Positions 23,444 to 32,819 of a stretch of DNA of 64,000 nt are shown here, one piece after another. Each line of letters starts with the position of its first letter. The first letter of the stretch is position 1. A program made the position numbers and the translations under genes. This DNA is from Mycobacterium sp. URHD0025. Its GTDB lineage: Bacteria; Actinomycetota; Actinomycetes; Mycobacteriales; Mycobacteriaceae. The stretch lies in NCBI RefSeq assembly GCF_000426065.1, contig NZ_KE384491.1, positions 334,205 to 398,204 of the forward strand, read 5' to 3'. The notes under the pieces were generated by a model. The model searched no databases and was not told the DNA's origin. It saw nothing but the letters and a program-made list of their open reading frames with translations.

Positions 23444-24799
23444 TTATTCCTCCCCGCCGTGACGACCAAGAACAGAACCGGTTCCGACAGCGACGAAGTC
23501 GTAGGCACTCTCGGCGTGCTCGGCCTCATCGATACCGGATGCCTCCTCTTCTTTGTCCAGGCGCAGGCCCACGGTGTATTTCACAATCAACGCCAAGATA
23601 GCGGTACCCACCGCCGAATAGAGCAGAACCGCACCGGCCCCGACCGCCTGTCGCCACAGCTGGTCGAACCCGCCGCCGTAGAACAGACCGGCGACCGCGG
23701 CAGGCGCTTCCTTGGTCGCCACCAGGCCCACCAGCAACGTGCCGACAATGCCGCCGACCAAGTGCACGCCCACGACGTCGAGCGAATCGTCGAAGCCGAA
23801 CTTGAACTTCAGGCCCACCGCCAGCGCACACAGCACACCTGCGACAGCACCGATCACCAGCGCGCCCACGACATTCACCGACGAGCAGGACGGCGTGATC
23901 GCCACCAGCCCGGCGACGATGCCCGACGCCGCACCCAGAGACGTGGCATGTCCATCGCGGAGTCGCTCGGTGAGCAGCCAGGCCAGCATGGCCGTCGCGG
24001 TCGCCACCGTGGTCGTGACAAAGGTCGAACCGGCAATTCCGTTGGCCGACACGGCAGATCCGGCGTTGAACCCGTACCAGCCGAACCAGAGCAGGCCGGC
24101 GCCCAGCATCACGAACGGAAGGTTGTGCGGGCGCATCGGCGTACCGGGCCATCCGAGCCGCTTGCCCAGGATGATGGCCAGGACCAGGCCTGCGGTGCCC
24201 GCGTTGATGTGCACCGCGGTGCCGCCCGCGAAGTCAATCGCCTTGAGCTGGTTGGCGATCCATCCCCCGTGGTGGATCACCGTCTCACCATCGGAACCCT
24301 TGACATCGAAGTCGAAGACCCAGTGGGCGACCGGGAAGTAGACAAAGGTGGCCCACAGCGCGGCGAACAGCAGCCAGCCGCCGAACTTGATGCGGTCGGC
24401 GACAGCACCGGAGATCAGTGCGACGGTGATGATCGCGAACATCAGCTGGAATCCCACGAACACGGTGGCCGGAATCGTCCCGGCCAGCGCGATGGGCGCA
24501 TCGGCCGAACCGTTCCCACCGATCAGGCCTTTGAGGCCGAAGAACTGTGCCGGATCGCCGATCACCCCGGCGGTGTTGTCACCGAACGCGATCGAATAGC
24601 CGTACAGCGCCCACAACACAGTCACGACACCCATCGCGCTGACGCTCATCATGATCATGTTGAGCACGCCCTTGGCACGCACCATGCCGCCGTAGAAGAA
24701 GGCCAGACCCGGCGTCATCAACAGCACAAGTGCGGCGCTGGCCAGCATCCATGCTGTGTCCCCGGTGTCCGGCGCACCCAATATCGGGAATTGCTCCAC
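23444..24799 (-). CDS. amt: Ammonium transporter AmtB
   Basis: This 451-residue integral membrane protein has the 11-helix Amt pattern, with F-F-Y-G-G-M-V-R-A-K near the N-terminus, the G-A-G-L-L-W-F-G-W-Y-G-F-N-A-G-S signature, and both pore histidines in regions V-H-I-N-A-G and G-V-H-L-V-G-G. It takes up ammonium and is gated by PII, whose gene follows. GTG 24799 has a strong AGGAGG site. Two GlnR-type boxes lie about 100-150 bp upstream, indicating induction under nitrogen limitation. Confidence 0.97.
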   Translation of the reverse strand: MEQFPILGAPDTGDTAWMLASAALVLLMTPGLAFFYGGMVRAKGVLNMIMMSVSAMGVVTVLWALYGYSIAFGDNTAGVIGDPAQFFGLKGLIGGNGSADAPIALAGTIPATVFVGFQLMFAIITVALISGAVADRIKFGGWLLFAALWATFVYFPVAHWVFDFDVKGSDGETVIHHGGWIANQLKAIDFAGGTAVHINAGTAGLVLAIILGKRLGWPGTPMRPHNLPFVMLGAGLLWFGWYGFNAGSAVSANGIAGSTFVTTTVATATAMLAWLLTERLRDGHATSLGAASGIVAGLVAITPSCSSVNVVGALVIGAVAGVLCALAVGLKFKFGFDDSLDVVGVHLVGGIVGTLLVGLVATKEAPAAVAGLFYGGGFDQLWRQAVGAGAVLLYSAVGTAILALIVKYTVGLRLDKEEEASGIDEAEHAESAYDFVAVGTGSVLGRHGGEE

Positions 24800-24900
24800 T
24801 CGCAGTTTCCTCCTTCACCACGCCACGGTCGCAAGGATTTACGACCATTGACCTGGTCCAAGACAATGCTGAGTGGATGTTTCAGCCACGGCGCCGTTGC

Positions 24901-24948
24901 GTTTCGCTCGTGTGAACGGATAGGCAGGCTGCGTTTCGCCGGTGTTAC
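24901..24948 (-). promoter_or_regulatory. Two GlnR-type boxes upstream of amt
   Basis: Reading the minus strand, GTAAC-ACCGGC-GAAAC (24948 to 24933) matches the actinobacterial GlnR half-site pair GTnAC-N6-GAAAC exactly, and TTCAC-ACGAGC-GAAAC (24916 to 24901) matches with one degenerate half. The boxes start 32 bp apart, about three helical turns, and lie 102-149 bp upstream of the amt GTG. GlnR control of amt-glnB-glnD is established in related mycobacteria; the sites here are my reading. Confidence 0.7.
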
Positions 24949-24973
24949 ACCGTGCGTTTGCCTGGGTTTTTGG

Positions 24974-26344
24974 TCACCCCAGTAGGGCGTCGACGAAGGC
25001 CGCGGGCTCGAACGGAGCGAGGTCGTCAGGGCCTTCGCCGAGCCCGACGAGCTTGACCGGGACGCCGAGTTCCTGCTGGACACGGAAGACGATGCCGCCC
25101 TTGGCGGTGCCGTCGAGCTTGGTCAGCACCACTCCGGTGATGTCGACGACCTCGGCGAACACCTTGGCCTGCGGGAGACTGTTCTGGCCGATGGTGGCGT
25201 CGAGCACCAGCAGCACCTCATCGACAGTGGCCCGCTTTTCCACCACCCGCTTGACCTTGCCGAGTTCATCCATCAGGCCGGTCTTGGTGTGCAGGCGTCC
25301 CGCGGTGTCGATGACGACGACATCAGCCCCCGCCTTGACGCCCTCGTCGACCGCGTCGAACGCCACCGATGCGGGATCGGCGCCTTCGGCGCCCCGCACC
25401 ACCTCTGCGCCGACGCGCGCGGCCCAGGTCTGTAATTGGTCGGCGGCCGCGGCGCGGAACGTGTCGGCGGCGCCGAGCACCACGCGGCGGCCATCGGCGA
25501 CCAGCACTCGGGCCAGCTTGCCCACGGTGGTGGTCTTGCCGGTGCCGTTCACTCCGACCACCAACAACACAGAAGGCTTGTCAGCGTGCGGCAGCGCCTT
25601 GATCGACCGGTCCAGTTCCGGTCGCAGTTCCGACATCAGCACCTCGCGCAGCACCGCGCGCGCATCCGCTTCGCTACGCACGCTCTTGCTGGCCATCCGC
25701 TCACGCAGCGCCGCGACAACGGATTCCGTGATCACCGGGCCGAGGTCGGCGATCAACAGGGTGTCCTCGATCGCCTCCCACGAGTCCTCGTCCAGATCGC
25801 CTCCGCCGAGCAATCCGAGCATGCTGCGCCCCAAAGCGTTCTGTGACTTGGACAGGCGGCCTCGCAGCCGGTCCATCCGCCCTTCGGCCGGGGCGATTTC
25901 CTCGACGGCTGCGGCGACAGGATCGGGCGCCTCGGTGGGCACGACAGGTTCAGGCTCTGGGGCCGTTTCCGGTTCGGCAGGCTCGGCAGGCTCGGCGGCC
26001 ACTTCCGGCTTCGCCGGTGCGGCCGGTTCCGCCGGCGGTTCCGGCAGCTGAACATCAGAGATGGTGCGTCTGGGTGCATCACGCGGAATGGTGGCGTCAT
26101 CGCCGACCGCGGGCAGCCCACTGGTGTCGATGGGCTCGGCCGTCGGAGATTTCGCCTGGCTGAACGTGATCCCGGAGGAGGCCGTGTAGCCCCCGGAGCG
26201 GTCGATCGGTTTGGTGGTGTCGCGCTCAGAGAGGCTGATCCGCCGCCGCCGGTAACGCACCAGCCCCACGGTGAGTGCAACGACGACAAGAACGGCGACG
26301 ACCGCGATAGCGATCCACAGACCCAACAACGCACCTTCTGACAC
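24974..26344 (-). CDS. ftsY: Signal recognition particle receptor FtsY
   Basis: FtsY (456 residues) docks SRP-ribosome complexes at the membrane. It begins with one transmembrane helix (L-L-G-L-W-I-A-I-A-V-V-A-V-L-V-V-V), as in mycobacterial FtsY, then an Ala/Pro/Glu-rich A region to about residue 145, then the NG GTPase domain with G-V-N-G-T-G-K-T-T-T, D-T-A-G-R-L-H and T-K-L-D-G-T-A-K-G-G. The direct smc-ftsY adjacency known in M. tuberculosis is broken here by two oppositely oriented genes. Confidence 0.96.
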   Translation of the reverse strand: MSEGALLGLWIAIAVVAVLVVVALTVGLVRYRRRRISLSERDTTKPIDRSGGYTASSGITFSQAKSPTAEPIDTSGLPAVGDDATIPRDAPRRTISDVQLPEPPAEPAAPAKPEVAAEPAEPAEPETAPEPEPVVPTEAPDPVAAAVEEIAPAEGRMDRLRGRLSKSQNALGRSMLGLLGGGDLDEDSWEAIEDTLLIADLGPVITESVVAALRERMASKSVRSEADARAVLREVLMSELRPELDRSIKALPHADKPSVLLVVGVNGTGKTTTVGKLARVLVADGRRVVLGAADTFRAAAADQLQTWAARVGAEVVRGAEGADPASVAFDAVDEGVKAGADVVVIDTAGRLHTKTGLMDELGKVKRVVEKRATVDEVLLVLDATIGQNSLPQAKVFAEVVDITGVVLTKLDGTAKGGIVFRVQQELGVPVKLVGLGEGPDDLAPFEPAAFVDALLG

Positions 26345-26745
26345 GCCGCCATTGTCTCAGGGCAGCCGCCCGGGAACGACCGCCCCCGTTTCTCGCCCGC
26401 TCGCCGACGGCCACCGCGGACGCCCATGCCGGCCGAACTGTCGGCAGACCAAATTGCCCAATTCCTCGGTACATGGACGTACCACAGTTGTATCTTCTAC
26501 TCACCAGGCGAGTGATCCCACATTCTCAAGCGAGCCGTAAATCCCACTACGACTTAGCTGGAACTGGCCTATTTCGCGACCAATTGTCGCCCTGGACTGC
26601 AATATTCGTTTTATCAGCTCATTTTTGTGAAATTGCTGACGCCTGGCGTTGACATGGTCCATCATCCAAATGGGTCGGGAATGGCTTCAGCGGTCGATCG
26701 GCATGTGGTCCTTCCCTTGGGATTTTCGCGAAAGGGAGGACAAGG
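26345..26745. other. Intergenic region between divergent ftsY and PE-PPE genes
   Basis: About 400 bp without a convincing gene. The part 26500-26640 is clearly AT-richer than its surroundings. TTGACA at 26649-26654 is a -35 candidate for the PE-PPE gene, but I see no matching -10. GGTAC-N6-GTACC at 26468-26483 and ACTC-N7-GAGT just after it are short dyads. The AT-rich stretch suggests promoter DNA or imported sequence. Confidence 0.5.
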
Positions 26746-28293
26746 ATGCGCATTCGTGTGCTTCGGGTGCCGGCACTGATGCTGGTCGCCCTGGTCGGGA
26801 CCGTCGGGCTCGTGCTGACCGCGAGCATGAGCACGTTGGTTCAGCTCGCGGCGACGGCGCTCATCATGGGCGGGACCGGGATGAAGGCGCTGGGAGCCCC
26901 GCACCAATGGGGCACCGGGACGTATGTGGACCAGGTGAACAACACCTATCTGTCCGACCGGCACCTCGACGAGGACGACCTGCACTGGGTGTCGACGCCC
27001 GAGCAGTTCTGGCCCGCAACCAGCCTGACCGACATCAGCTTCGACACCTCCGTCGCCCGCGGTGTACTCAGCCTGAACAACGCCATATCGGCCACACCGG
27101 GAGAGAAGGTCGTCGTCGGCTACTCGCAGAGCGCCAACATCGCCACCCGGGAGAAGCGCAATCTCGCCGATCTGCGAGCACAGGGCGCCATCGTGCCCTC
27201 TGCCGACGAACTGTCGTTTGTGCTCGTGGCCAACCCCAACCGCCCCAACGGCGGCATCCTGGCCCGGTTCGGTGGTCTTTTCGTCCCGATCCTCGGCGTC
27301 AGCTTCGACGGCGCCACACCCGACGACGAATACCAGACGATCGACGTCGCCCGCGAGTACGACCTGATCGCCGACTTCCCCAAATACCCACTGAATCTGC
27401 TGGCCGACCTCAACGCCTTGTTCGGGTACTTCTATCTGCATCCGAACTATGGGTCCTCTGTGGTCAACCTGAACGATCCGAGCACATTCCAGTCCCACAC
27501 GTCCGGCAACACCACCTACTACCTGGTGCACACCGAACACCTTCCGCTACTTCAGCCGTTGCGCGACATCGGAGTTCCGTCGCCCGTGCTCGACCTGGTC
27601 GAGCCCACCCTGAGGGTGCTCATCGATCTCGCCTACGACCGCACTCCGGAGAACATGGGGGTCCCGACGCGGGCTGGGCTCATACCCCACGTCGATCTCG
27701 ACAAGTTGGCGTCGGATCTGAGCGCCGCAGCCAAGCAGGGTGTGCGCGATGCGCTCGCCGGTTTGGGATTCGACACCGCCGATGACACTCTTCGCCGCAC
27801 GGAACGCGTTGCTACACTGGATAGTTCGACACCGAACAAGGTGACATCCGATCTGTCGACGCCGCGGGAGCCCCAGCCCGAATCCACCCGGAAGCACGCG
27901 ACCGACACGAACCCCGCGACGGATGACGACACCCTCGCCAGGCCTGAGGCCGACACCCCGAAGTCCGATGTCGAGGCGAACAACCCTGAGCTCGATACCG
28001 ACGTAAATACCTCCGAGAAAGCCGAAACCGGCATCAAGGCCAAGCTCAAGACCAAGACGCCGCCCAGATCGACGGCCGAGCGAATCCGGCAGTCGGTGCG
28101 CCAGGCCCTCTCCCCCGAGGTGGACAGCGCCAAGCCGCAGGGCTCAGACGACCCGCGGCCGAGCCACAGGGTCCATCACCGGAACGAAAGCGATTCGCCC
28201 CAAACCAAATCCGCGACCACCGAAACGAAAGGCAACGGTTCACAGGCCACGCCGCGCGGTGGCCATCGCGCCGCGCACTCCGACGCGGCATAG
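26746..28293 (+). CDS. PE-PPE domain-containing exported hydrolase
   Basis: The 515-residue protein starts with a signal peptide-like hydrophobic stretch (L-M-L-V-A-L-V-G-T-V-G-L-V-L-T), then a PE-PPE (PF08237-type) alpha/beta hydrolase domain to about residue 300: G-T-G-T-Y-V-D-Q-V-N, S-F-D-T-S-V-A-R-G, and nucleophile Ser127 in V-G-Y-S-Q-S. Known family members are esterases or lipases, and related ones act in trehalose-lipid metabolism. The last 170 residues are Thr/Pro/Asp/Lys-rich and predicted disordered. It lacks PE or PPE N-termini. GGGAGGACAAGG precedes the ATG. Confidence 0.88.
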   Translation: MRIRVLRVPALMLVALVGTVGLVLTASMSTLVQLAATALIMGGTGMKALGAPHQWGTGTYVDQVNNTYLSDRHLDEDDLHWVSTPEQFWPATSLTDISFDTSVARGVLSLNNAISATPGEKVVVGYSQSANIATREKRNLADLRAQGAIVPSADELSFVLVANPNRPNGGILARFGGLFVPILGVSFDGATPDDEYQTIDVAREYDLIADFPKYPLNLLADLNALFGYFYLHPNYGSSVVNLNDPSTFQSHTSGNTTYYLVHTEHLPLLQPLRDIGVPSPVLDLVEPTLRVLIDLAYDRTPENMGVPTRAGLIPHVDLDKLASDLSAAAKQGVRDALAGLGFDTADDTLRRTERVATLDSSTPNKVTSDLSTPREPQPESTRKHATDTNPATDDDTLARPEADTPKSDVEANNPELDTDVNTSEKAETGIKAKLKTKTPPRSTAERIRQSVRQALSPEVDSAKPQGSDDPRPSHRVHHRNESDSPQTKSATTETKGNGSQATPRGGHRAAHSDAA

Positions 28294-28308
28294 ACCCGCG
28301 GCCGGCTC

Positions 28309-28364
28309 GAGCGTGGGGGTGGGGCCCGGACCCGCGGGGGAATCCGGACCTCACCCCCACGCTC
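28309..28364 (+). terminator. Large GC-rich inverted repeat after the PE-PPE gene
   Basis: GAGCGTGGGGGTG (28309-28321) and CACCCCCACGCTC (28352-28364) form a perfect 13-bp stem, with a smaller CCGGA/TCCGG stem inside the 30-nt loop. It starts 16 bp after the PE-PPE stop codon. There is no T-run, which is common for mycobacterial terminators. The position supports transcription termination. Confidence 0.65.
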
Positions 28365-28371
28365 GCCACCC

Positions 28372-28419
28372 TGTTCCCGAAGTGGCATGTTCCCGACGTG
28401 ACATGTCCCCGAAGTGAGA
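28372..28419. repeat. Three tandem 16-bp imperfect repeats
   Basis: TGTTCCCGAAGTGGCA (28372-28387), TGTTCCCGACGTGACA (28388-28403) and TGTCCCCGAAGTGAGA (28404-28419) lie head to tail with an exact 16-bp period. They are outside genes, between the terminator-like hairpin and the dyad at 28468-28504. Period 16 is not a multiple of three, consistent with non-coding DNA such as regulator sites or a mobile-element end. Confidence 0.9.
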
Positions 28420-28467
28420 TCCCAGAACGCGGTGCACCGGCACATTCGAGTAGTCCACTACGCATGC

Positions 28468-28504
28468 GCGGTACCTGATCATGGCGTGATCATTTCGGTA
28501 CCGC
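28468..28504. promoter_or_regulatory. Nested dyad upstream of hypothetical gene
   Basis: GCGGTACC (28468-28475) pairs with GGTACCGC (28497-28504), and inside them TGATCA (28476-28481) pairs with TGATCA (28487-28492), leaving TGGCG as the loop and a TTTC bulge. It ends 49 bp before the ATG at 28554. It could be an operator or an RNA hairpin in the leader. Confidence 0.6.
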
Positions 28505-28553
28505 AGCCGGCAACCCGTCGGCGGGGACAACACCAGACACAAGGCGCACCGCC

Positions 28554-29195
28554 ATGACTACGAACACCCCAGCCGTCAGTACCGCGAACCAGGCGCGTCC
28601 CAGACGGCGACGCACGAGCACCACCAGCAAGAAACCGACGGCGGCCAACGCGGCCGTCATCGGTCTGATCGGCACCCTCGGTGGAGCGCTGATCGCGGCT
28701 ATGCCGTCGATTCTCGACAAGATCGGCGGCCCCGGAGATAGCAACGTCTCGTCGACGCCCGTCACGGAGATCCAAGGCTCTGGCCACGTCTGGGTTGACT
28801 CGGTGAAGTTCAGCGATTCCGGTACCAAGGTCACCGTCGCAGGGACGGCGGTACCTCGCGTCGAGGCGGTCGGCGTGCTGATCACCCCGCCGGACGCAGC
28901 CGACCCGACCTGGTCCGCGGGCGCGAATGTCTCGGACGGCAAATGGAGTGCGGTTGTCAAAGCCGACCAGAAGATGCCGTCGGATGTCGAGATCAAGGCG
29001 TACTACAAGGAGCGCACCGCCGCTGCCGTGCCGGTCATGAAGTCGTCGTACGTGACATTCCAGTCGGACTCGACCACGTCGACGGCACCCCCGCCGGCCC
29101 CGGCACAGGTGCATGCCTGCCCCGCTCAGGCTGCCGACAGTTGCTTTGCCGGGCCAGGCTGGGGACCGCCGTCGATCTATCGAACAGGTTCGTAG
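28554..29195 (+). CDS. Hypothetical membrane-anchored or exported protein
   Basis: The 213-residue product has a basic N-terminus (R-P-R-R-R-R-T-S-T-T-S-K-K), one hydrophobic segment (A-A-V-I-G-L-I-G-T-L-G-G-A-L-I-A-A) around residues 33-50, a beta-rich domain with H-V-W-V-D-S-V-K-F-S and a Cys-containing Pro-rich end (A-C-P-A-Q-A-A-D-S-C-F). This looks like type II anchoring with the domain outside. I do not recognise a family. It ends 10 bp from the convergent smc stop. No clear ribosome-binding site. Confidence 0.65.
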   Translation: MTTNTPAVSTANQARPRRRRTSTTSKKPTAANAAVIGLIGTLGGALIAAMPSILDKIGGPGDSNVSSTPVTEIQGSGHVWVDSVKFSDSGTKVTVAGTAVPRVEAVGVLITPPDAADPTWSAGANVSDGKWSAVVKADQKMPSDVEIKAYYKERTAAAVPVMKSSYVTFQSDSTTSTAPPPAPAQVHACPAQAADSCFAGPGWGPPSIYRTGS

Positions 29196-29205
29196 CGAAC
29201 GGTAT

Positions 29206-32200
29206 TCAGCCTGAACTCGCCGCCAGTTCCTGCCCGCGCATGCGCTGCGAGATCACCGTGGTGATGCCGTCACCTTGCATGCTCACGCCGTAGAGCGCGT
29301 CGGCGACTTCCATGGTGGGCTTCTGGTGTGTGATCACGATCAGCTGGGAACGCTCACGCAGCTGCTCGAACAAGCTGATCAGTCGGCGCAGGTTCACATC
29401 GTCGAGGGCGGCTTCGACCTCGTCCATCACATAGAACGGCGACGGCCGGGCCCGGAAGATGGCGACCAGCATGGCGACCGCCGTCAATGACTTCTCACCG
29501 CCGGACAGCAGCGACAGTCGTTTGATCTTCTTACCGGGCGGCCTGGCCTCGACCTCGATGCCGGTGGTCAGCATGTCGGCAGGATTGGTCAGCAGCAGCC
29601 GGCCCTCGCCGCCGGGGAACAAGGTGGCGAACACCTTCTCGAACTCGCGCTCCACGTCGACGTAGGCCTCGGTGAACACCTGCAGGATCCGGTTGTCGAC
29701 GTCGGCGATGACGTCGAGCAGATCGGTCCGCGCGGCCTTGACGTCCTCAAGTTGGGTCGACAAGAAGTTGTAGCGTTCCTCCAGCGCCGCGAACTCTTCC
29801 AGCGCAAGCGGATTGACCCGTCCCAGCTCGGAGAGTTCGCGTTCGGCCTTCTTCGCCCGGCGCTCCTGGGTCGGCCGGTCGAACGGCATCGGAGCGGGTG
29901 CCATGACCTGCTCGCCGCGTTCCCGTGCCTGCTCGTACTCCGCCATCTCCAGCTCGGTGGGCGGCAGAGCGACTTGTGGACCGTACTCGGCGACCAGGTC
30001 CGCGGCGGGCATTCCGAACTGCTCGAGCACCTGGGCCTCAAGCTGCTCGATACGAAGCGACGCTTGGGCTTTGGCCATCTCGTCGCGGTGCAGCGCGTCG
30101 GTGAGCGCGGTGATCCTCGCGTTGAGTTCGGTGACCGCCTCCCGCGCCTGCGACAGCGCCGTGCCGCGCATCTGACGTTCGGTGGCCAGCTCGTCGCGCA
30201 TCCGCGAGGCCACCGACACCACGGCGCTCAATCGCTGGGCGACGATGCGCCCGGACTCGGACACCGCTGCAGCCACCCGCGCCGCGTGTTCACGAGCCTC
30301 ACGGGCGCGTTGTGCCCGCACTCGCGCCTCGCGCTCGGCCGCAGCGGCCCGTCGCAGTGAATCAGCGCGCCCGCGAACCGCATTCGCGCGTTCCTCGGCA
30401 GTACGCACCGACAATCGGGCCTCGACCTCGACCGAACGCGCGGCCTCGGCGGCGGCCACCGAAGCCTGACGGTCGACAGGCTCGGCCTCGAATGTCGGAA
30501 GCCGTTCCGCGTTGTGCAGCCGGGATTCGAGTTCGGTGAGTTCCTCGACCGTCTTGGTACGCCCGGCCTCCAGCTCGTCGCGTTGGCGGATCAGGCGCTG
30601 CCATTCGTCACCGGCACCACGGGCGTCCTGCCCCAGGCGGCCCAGTTGCTCATAGATCGCCGAGATCGCGGCGTCGGATTCGTTGAGCGCGGCCATCGCC
30701 TCTTCGGCTGACTCCTGCCGCGCCGCCTGCTCGGCCAGCGCACCCGACAAGGCGGCCGCCAGCTCGCCGGTCTGCCGCTCGGCGACCTCCAATTCCGCTC
30801 GGGCCTTGTCGATCTCGGCACTGATCTCGAGGGTGGAGGGCTTGCGGTCGGAGCCGCCGCTGATCCAGCCGGCGCCGACCAGGTCACCGTCCGCCGTCAC
30901 CGCACGCAGGTCCGGTCGCGCCGACACCAGTTGCACACCGGCCGGCAGATCGGCCACCACGGCCACTCCGGCGAGCATCGCGGTGATCGGACCGCGCAAC
31001 CGATCCGGGACGGAGACCACGTCGTTGGCCCAGATCGCACCGTCGGGAAGCACACCCGAAGGGGCCGAGCCGTTGGTCTTCCAGTCCCCCAGCAACAGCG
31101 CCGCCCGGCCGCCGTCGGATTCCTTGAGCGCGGCGACGGCGGCCGCGGCGACCCCGAAATCCTCGGCCGCCAACGCGTCGGCTGCCGCACCCAGCACCGT
31201 GGCCACCGCCACCTCATGCCCCGGCCGCACCTTCAGATGCTCACCGATGCTGCCGAAAAGTCCTGCGCCACTGTGGTTCTTCTGCAACCAGGCGGCACCG
31301 TCCCGCCGGTCCAGGCTGACCGAAAGCGCCTCGATCCTGGCCCGCAACGAGGCGACCTGTCGCTCCGCGGCACGCTCGGCAGTCTGCAGTTCGGCCACCC
31401 GCTCGTCGGCAAGTCGCAACGCGGTCACCGAGCGATCGTGCTGCTCGTCCAAACCGACTTCGCCGGCATCGAGTTCGCTGACCCGACTCTGCACCGTCTC
31501 GAATTCAGCCTGCGCCTGTTGGGCTTTGGCGGCAGCTTCCTCGATGTTGACCGACAGGCGCATGACGCCCTCATCGATCGACTCGACCCGGATGCGCATC
31601 GTGTCGACCTGACCGGCCAACCGGGCCAGCCCTTCACGACGGTCGGCCTCCGCACGTGCGGCCTCACGCGCCGCCCGTTCGGTCTCAGCGGCGATTCGCT
31701 CACGTTCGGCCAGCTCAGCGCGAGCGGTTTCCAAGACGATGCGCGACTCCTCGAGCTCGCCGAGCAGCTCCATCTCGAGCTCGGCAACCTCGTCGGCTTC
31801 GGCTTCCAGCGCCTCGGGATCCTGCCCGGTGGACGACTCGGTCTCAGCCTCGAACAACTGGGCCCGATCGGTCGCGATGCGCACGGTCGCACTCACCCGC
31901 TCGGCCAGGGCCGAGGCCCGGAACCAGGTCTGCTGGGCGGCCTCGGCGCGGCGGGTCAGTTCGGCCACCGCGGCCTCGTGCGCCTGCAGTTCGACGGTCG
32001 AGGCTTCCAGCCGGACGGTCGCCTCGTCATGCTCGCGGCGCAGGGTGGTCTCGGCCTGGTTGGTGTTGTGGAACTCGACTTGGCGTCTCACCAGGTCGTC
32101 GGCCGCCAGTCGCAGGCGGGCGTCACGCAGGTCGGCCTGGATGGTCGCCGCACGGCGCGCCATTTCGGCCTGGCGACCCAGCGGTTTGAGCTGGCGGCGC

Positions 32201-32793
32201 AATTCGGTGGTGAGGTCGGTCAGCCGGGCCAGGTTCGCCGCCATCGAGTCGAGCTTGCGGACCGCCTTTTCCTTGCGCTTGCGGTGCTTGAGGACACCGG
32301 CGGCCTCTTCGATGAAGGCGCGGCGGTCCTCAGGACGCGACTCCAGGATCTCGGCGAGCTTGCCCTGGCCGACGATGACGTGCATCTCGCGGCCGATGCC
32401 CGAATCGCTCAACAGCTCCTGGACGTCCATCAACCGGCAGCTGCTGCCGTTGATCTCGTATTCGCCTGCGCCGTCACGGAACACCCGGCGGGTGATCGAC
32501 ACCTCCGAGTACTCGATGGGCAGCGCGTTGTCCGAGTTGTCGATGGTCAGCGTCACCTCGGCGCGACCCAGCGGCGCCCGCGAGGACGTGCCGGCGAAGA
32601 TGACGTCCTCCATCTTGCCGCCGCGCAAAGTCTTGGCGCCCTGCTCACCCATCACCCAGGTCAGGGCGTCCACGACGTTGGACTTGCCCGATCCGTTGGG
32701 ACCGACAACGCAGGTGATTCCGGGTTCGAAGCGCAGAGTCGTCGGCGAGGCGAAGGACTTGAAGCCCTTCAGCGTCAGACTCTTGAGGTGCAC
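29206..32793 (-). CDS. smc: Chromosome segregation protein SMC
   Basis: SMC (1195 residues) is the ATPase of the bacterial condensin and organises and segregates the chromosome. The N-terminal head has V-V-G-P-N-G-S-G-K-S-N (Walker A). Two long coiled coils flank a hinge around residues 500-660, and the C-terminal head has L-S-G-G-E-K-S-L-T-A (signature) and F-Y-V-M-D-E-V-E-A-A-L-D-D (Walker B). Start GTG 32793. It lies 26 bp downstream of acyP. Confidence 0.97.
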   Translation of the reverse strand: MHLKSLTLKGFKSFASPTTLRFEPGITCVVGPNGSGKSNVVDALTWVMGEQGAKTLRGGKMEDVIFAGTSSRAPLGRAEVTLTIDNSDNALPIEYSEVSITRRVFRDGAGEYEINGSSCRLMDVQELLSDSGIGREMHVIVGQGKLAEILESRPEDRRAFIEEAAGVLKHRKRKEKAVRKLDSMAANLARLTDLTTELRRQLKPLGRQAEMARRAATIQADLRDARLRLAADDLVRRQVEFHNTNQAETTLRREHDEATVRLEASTVELQAHEAAVAELTRRAEAAQQTWFRASALAERVSATVRIATDRAQLFEAETESSTGQDPEALEAEADEVAELEMELLGELEESRIVLETARAELAERERIAAETERAAREAARAEADRREGLARLAGQVDTMRIRVESIDEGVMRLSVNIEEAAAKAQQAQAEFETVQSRVSELDAGEVGLDEQHDRSVTALRLADERVAELQTAERAAERQVASLRARIEALSVSLDRRDGAAWLQKNHSGAGLFGSIGEHLKVRPGHEVAVATVLGAAADALAAEDFGVAAAAVAALKESDGGRAALLLGDWKTNGSAPSGVLPDGAIWANDVVSVPDRLRGPITAMLAGVAVVADLPAGVQLVSARPDLRAVTADGDLVGAGWISGGSDRKPSTLEISAEIDKARAELEVAERQTGELAAALSGALAEQAARQESAEEAMAALNESDAAISAIYEQLGRLGQDARGAGDEWQRLIRQRDELEAGRTKTVEELTELESRLHNAERLPTFEAEPVDRQASVAAAEAARSVEVEARLSVRTAEERANAVRGRADSLRRAAAAEREARVRAQRAREAREHAARVAAAVSESGRIVAQRLSAVVSVASRMRDELATERQMRGTALSQAREAVTELNARITALTDALHRDEMAKAQASLRIEQLEAQVLEQFGMPAADLVAEYGPQVALPPTELEMAEYEQARERGEQVMAPAPMPFDRPTQERRAKKAERELSELGRVNPLALEEFAALEERYNFLSTQLEDVKAARTDLLDVIADVDNRILQVFTEAYVDVEREFEKVFATLFPGGEGRLLLTNPADMLTTGIEVEARPPGKKIKRLSLLSGGEKSLTAVAMLVAIFRARPSPFYVMDEVEAALDDVNLRRLISLFEQLRERSQLIVITHQKPTMEVADALYGVSMQGDGITTVISQRMRGQELAASSG

Positions 32794-32819
32794 GGCGTCT
32801 TACCCTACCGCCGACTCGG

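Noticed and set aside
28372..28419. Short CRISPR-like array.
   Set aside because: The 16-bp units are head to tail with no spacers and there are no cas genes.
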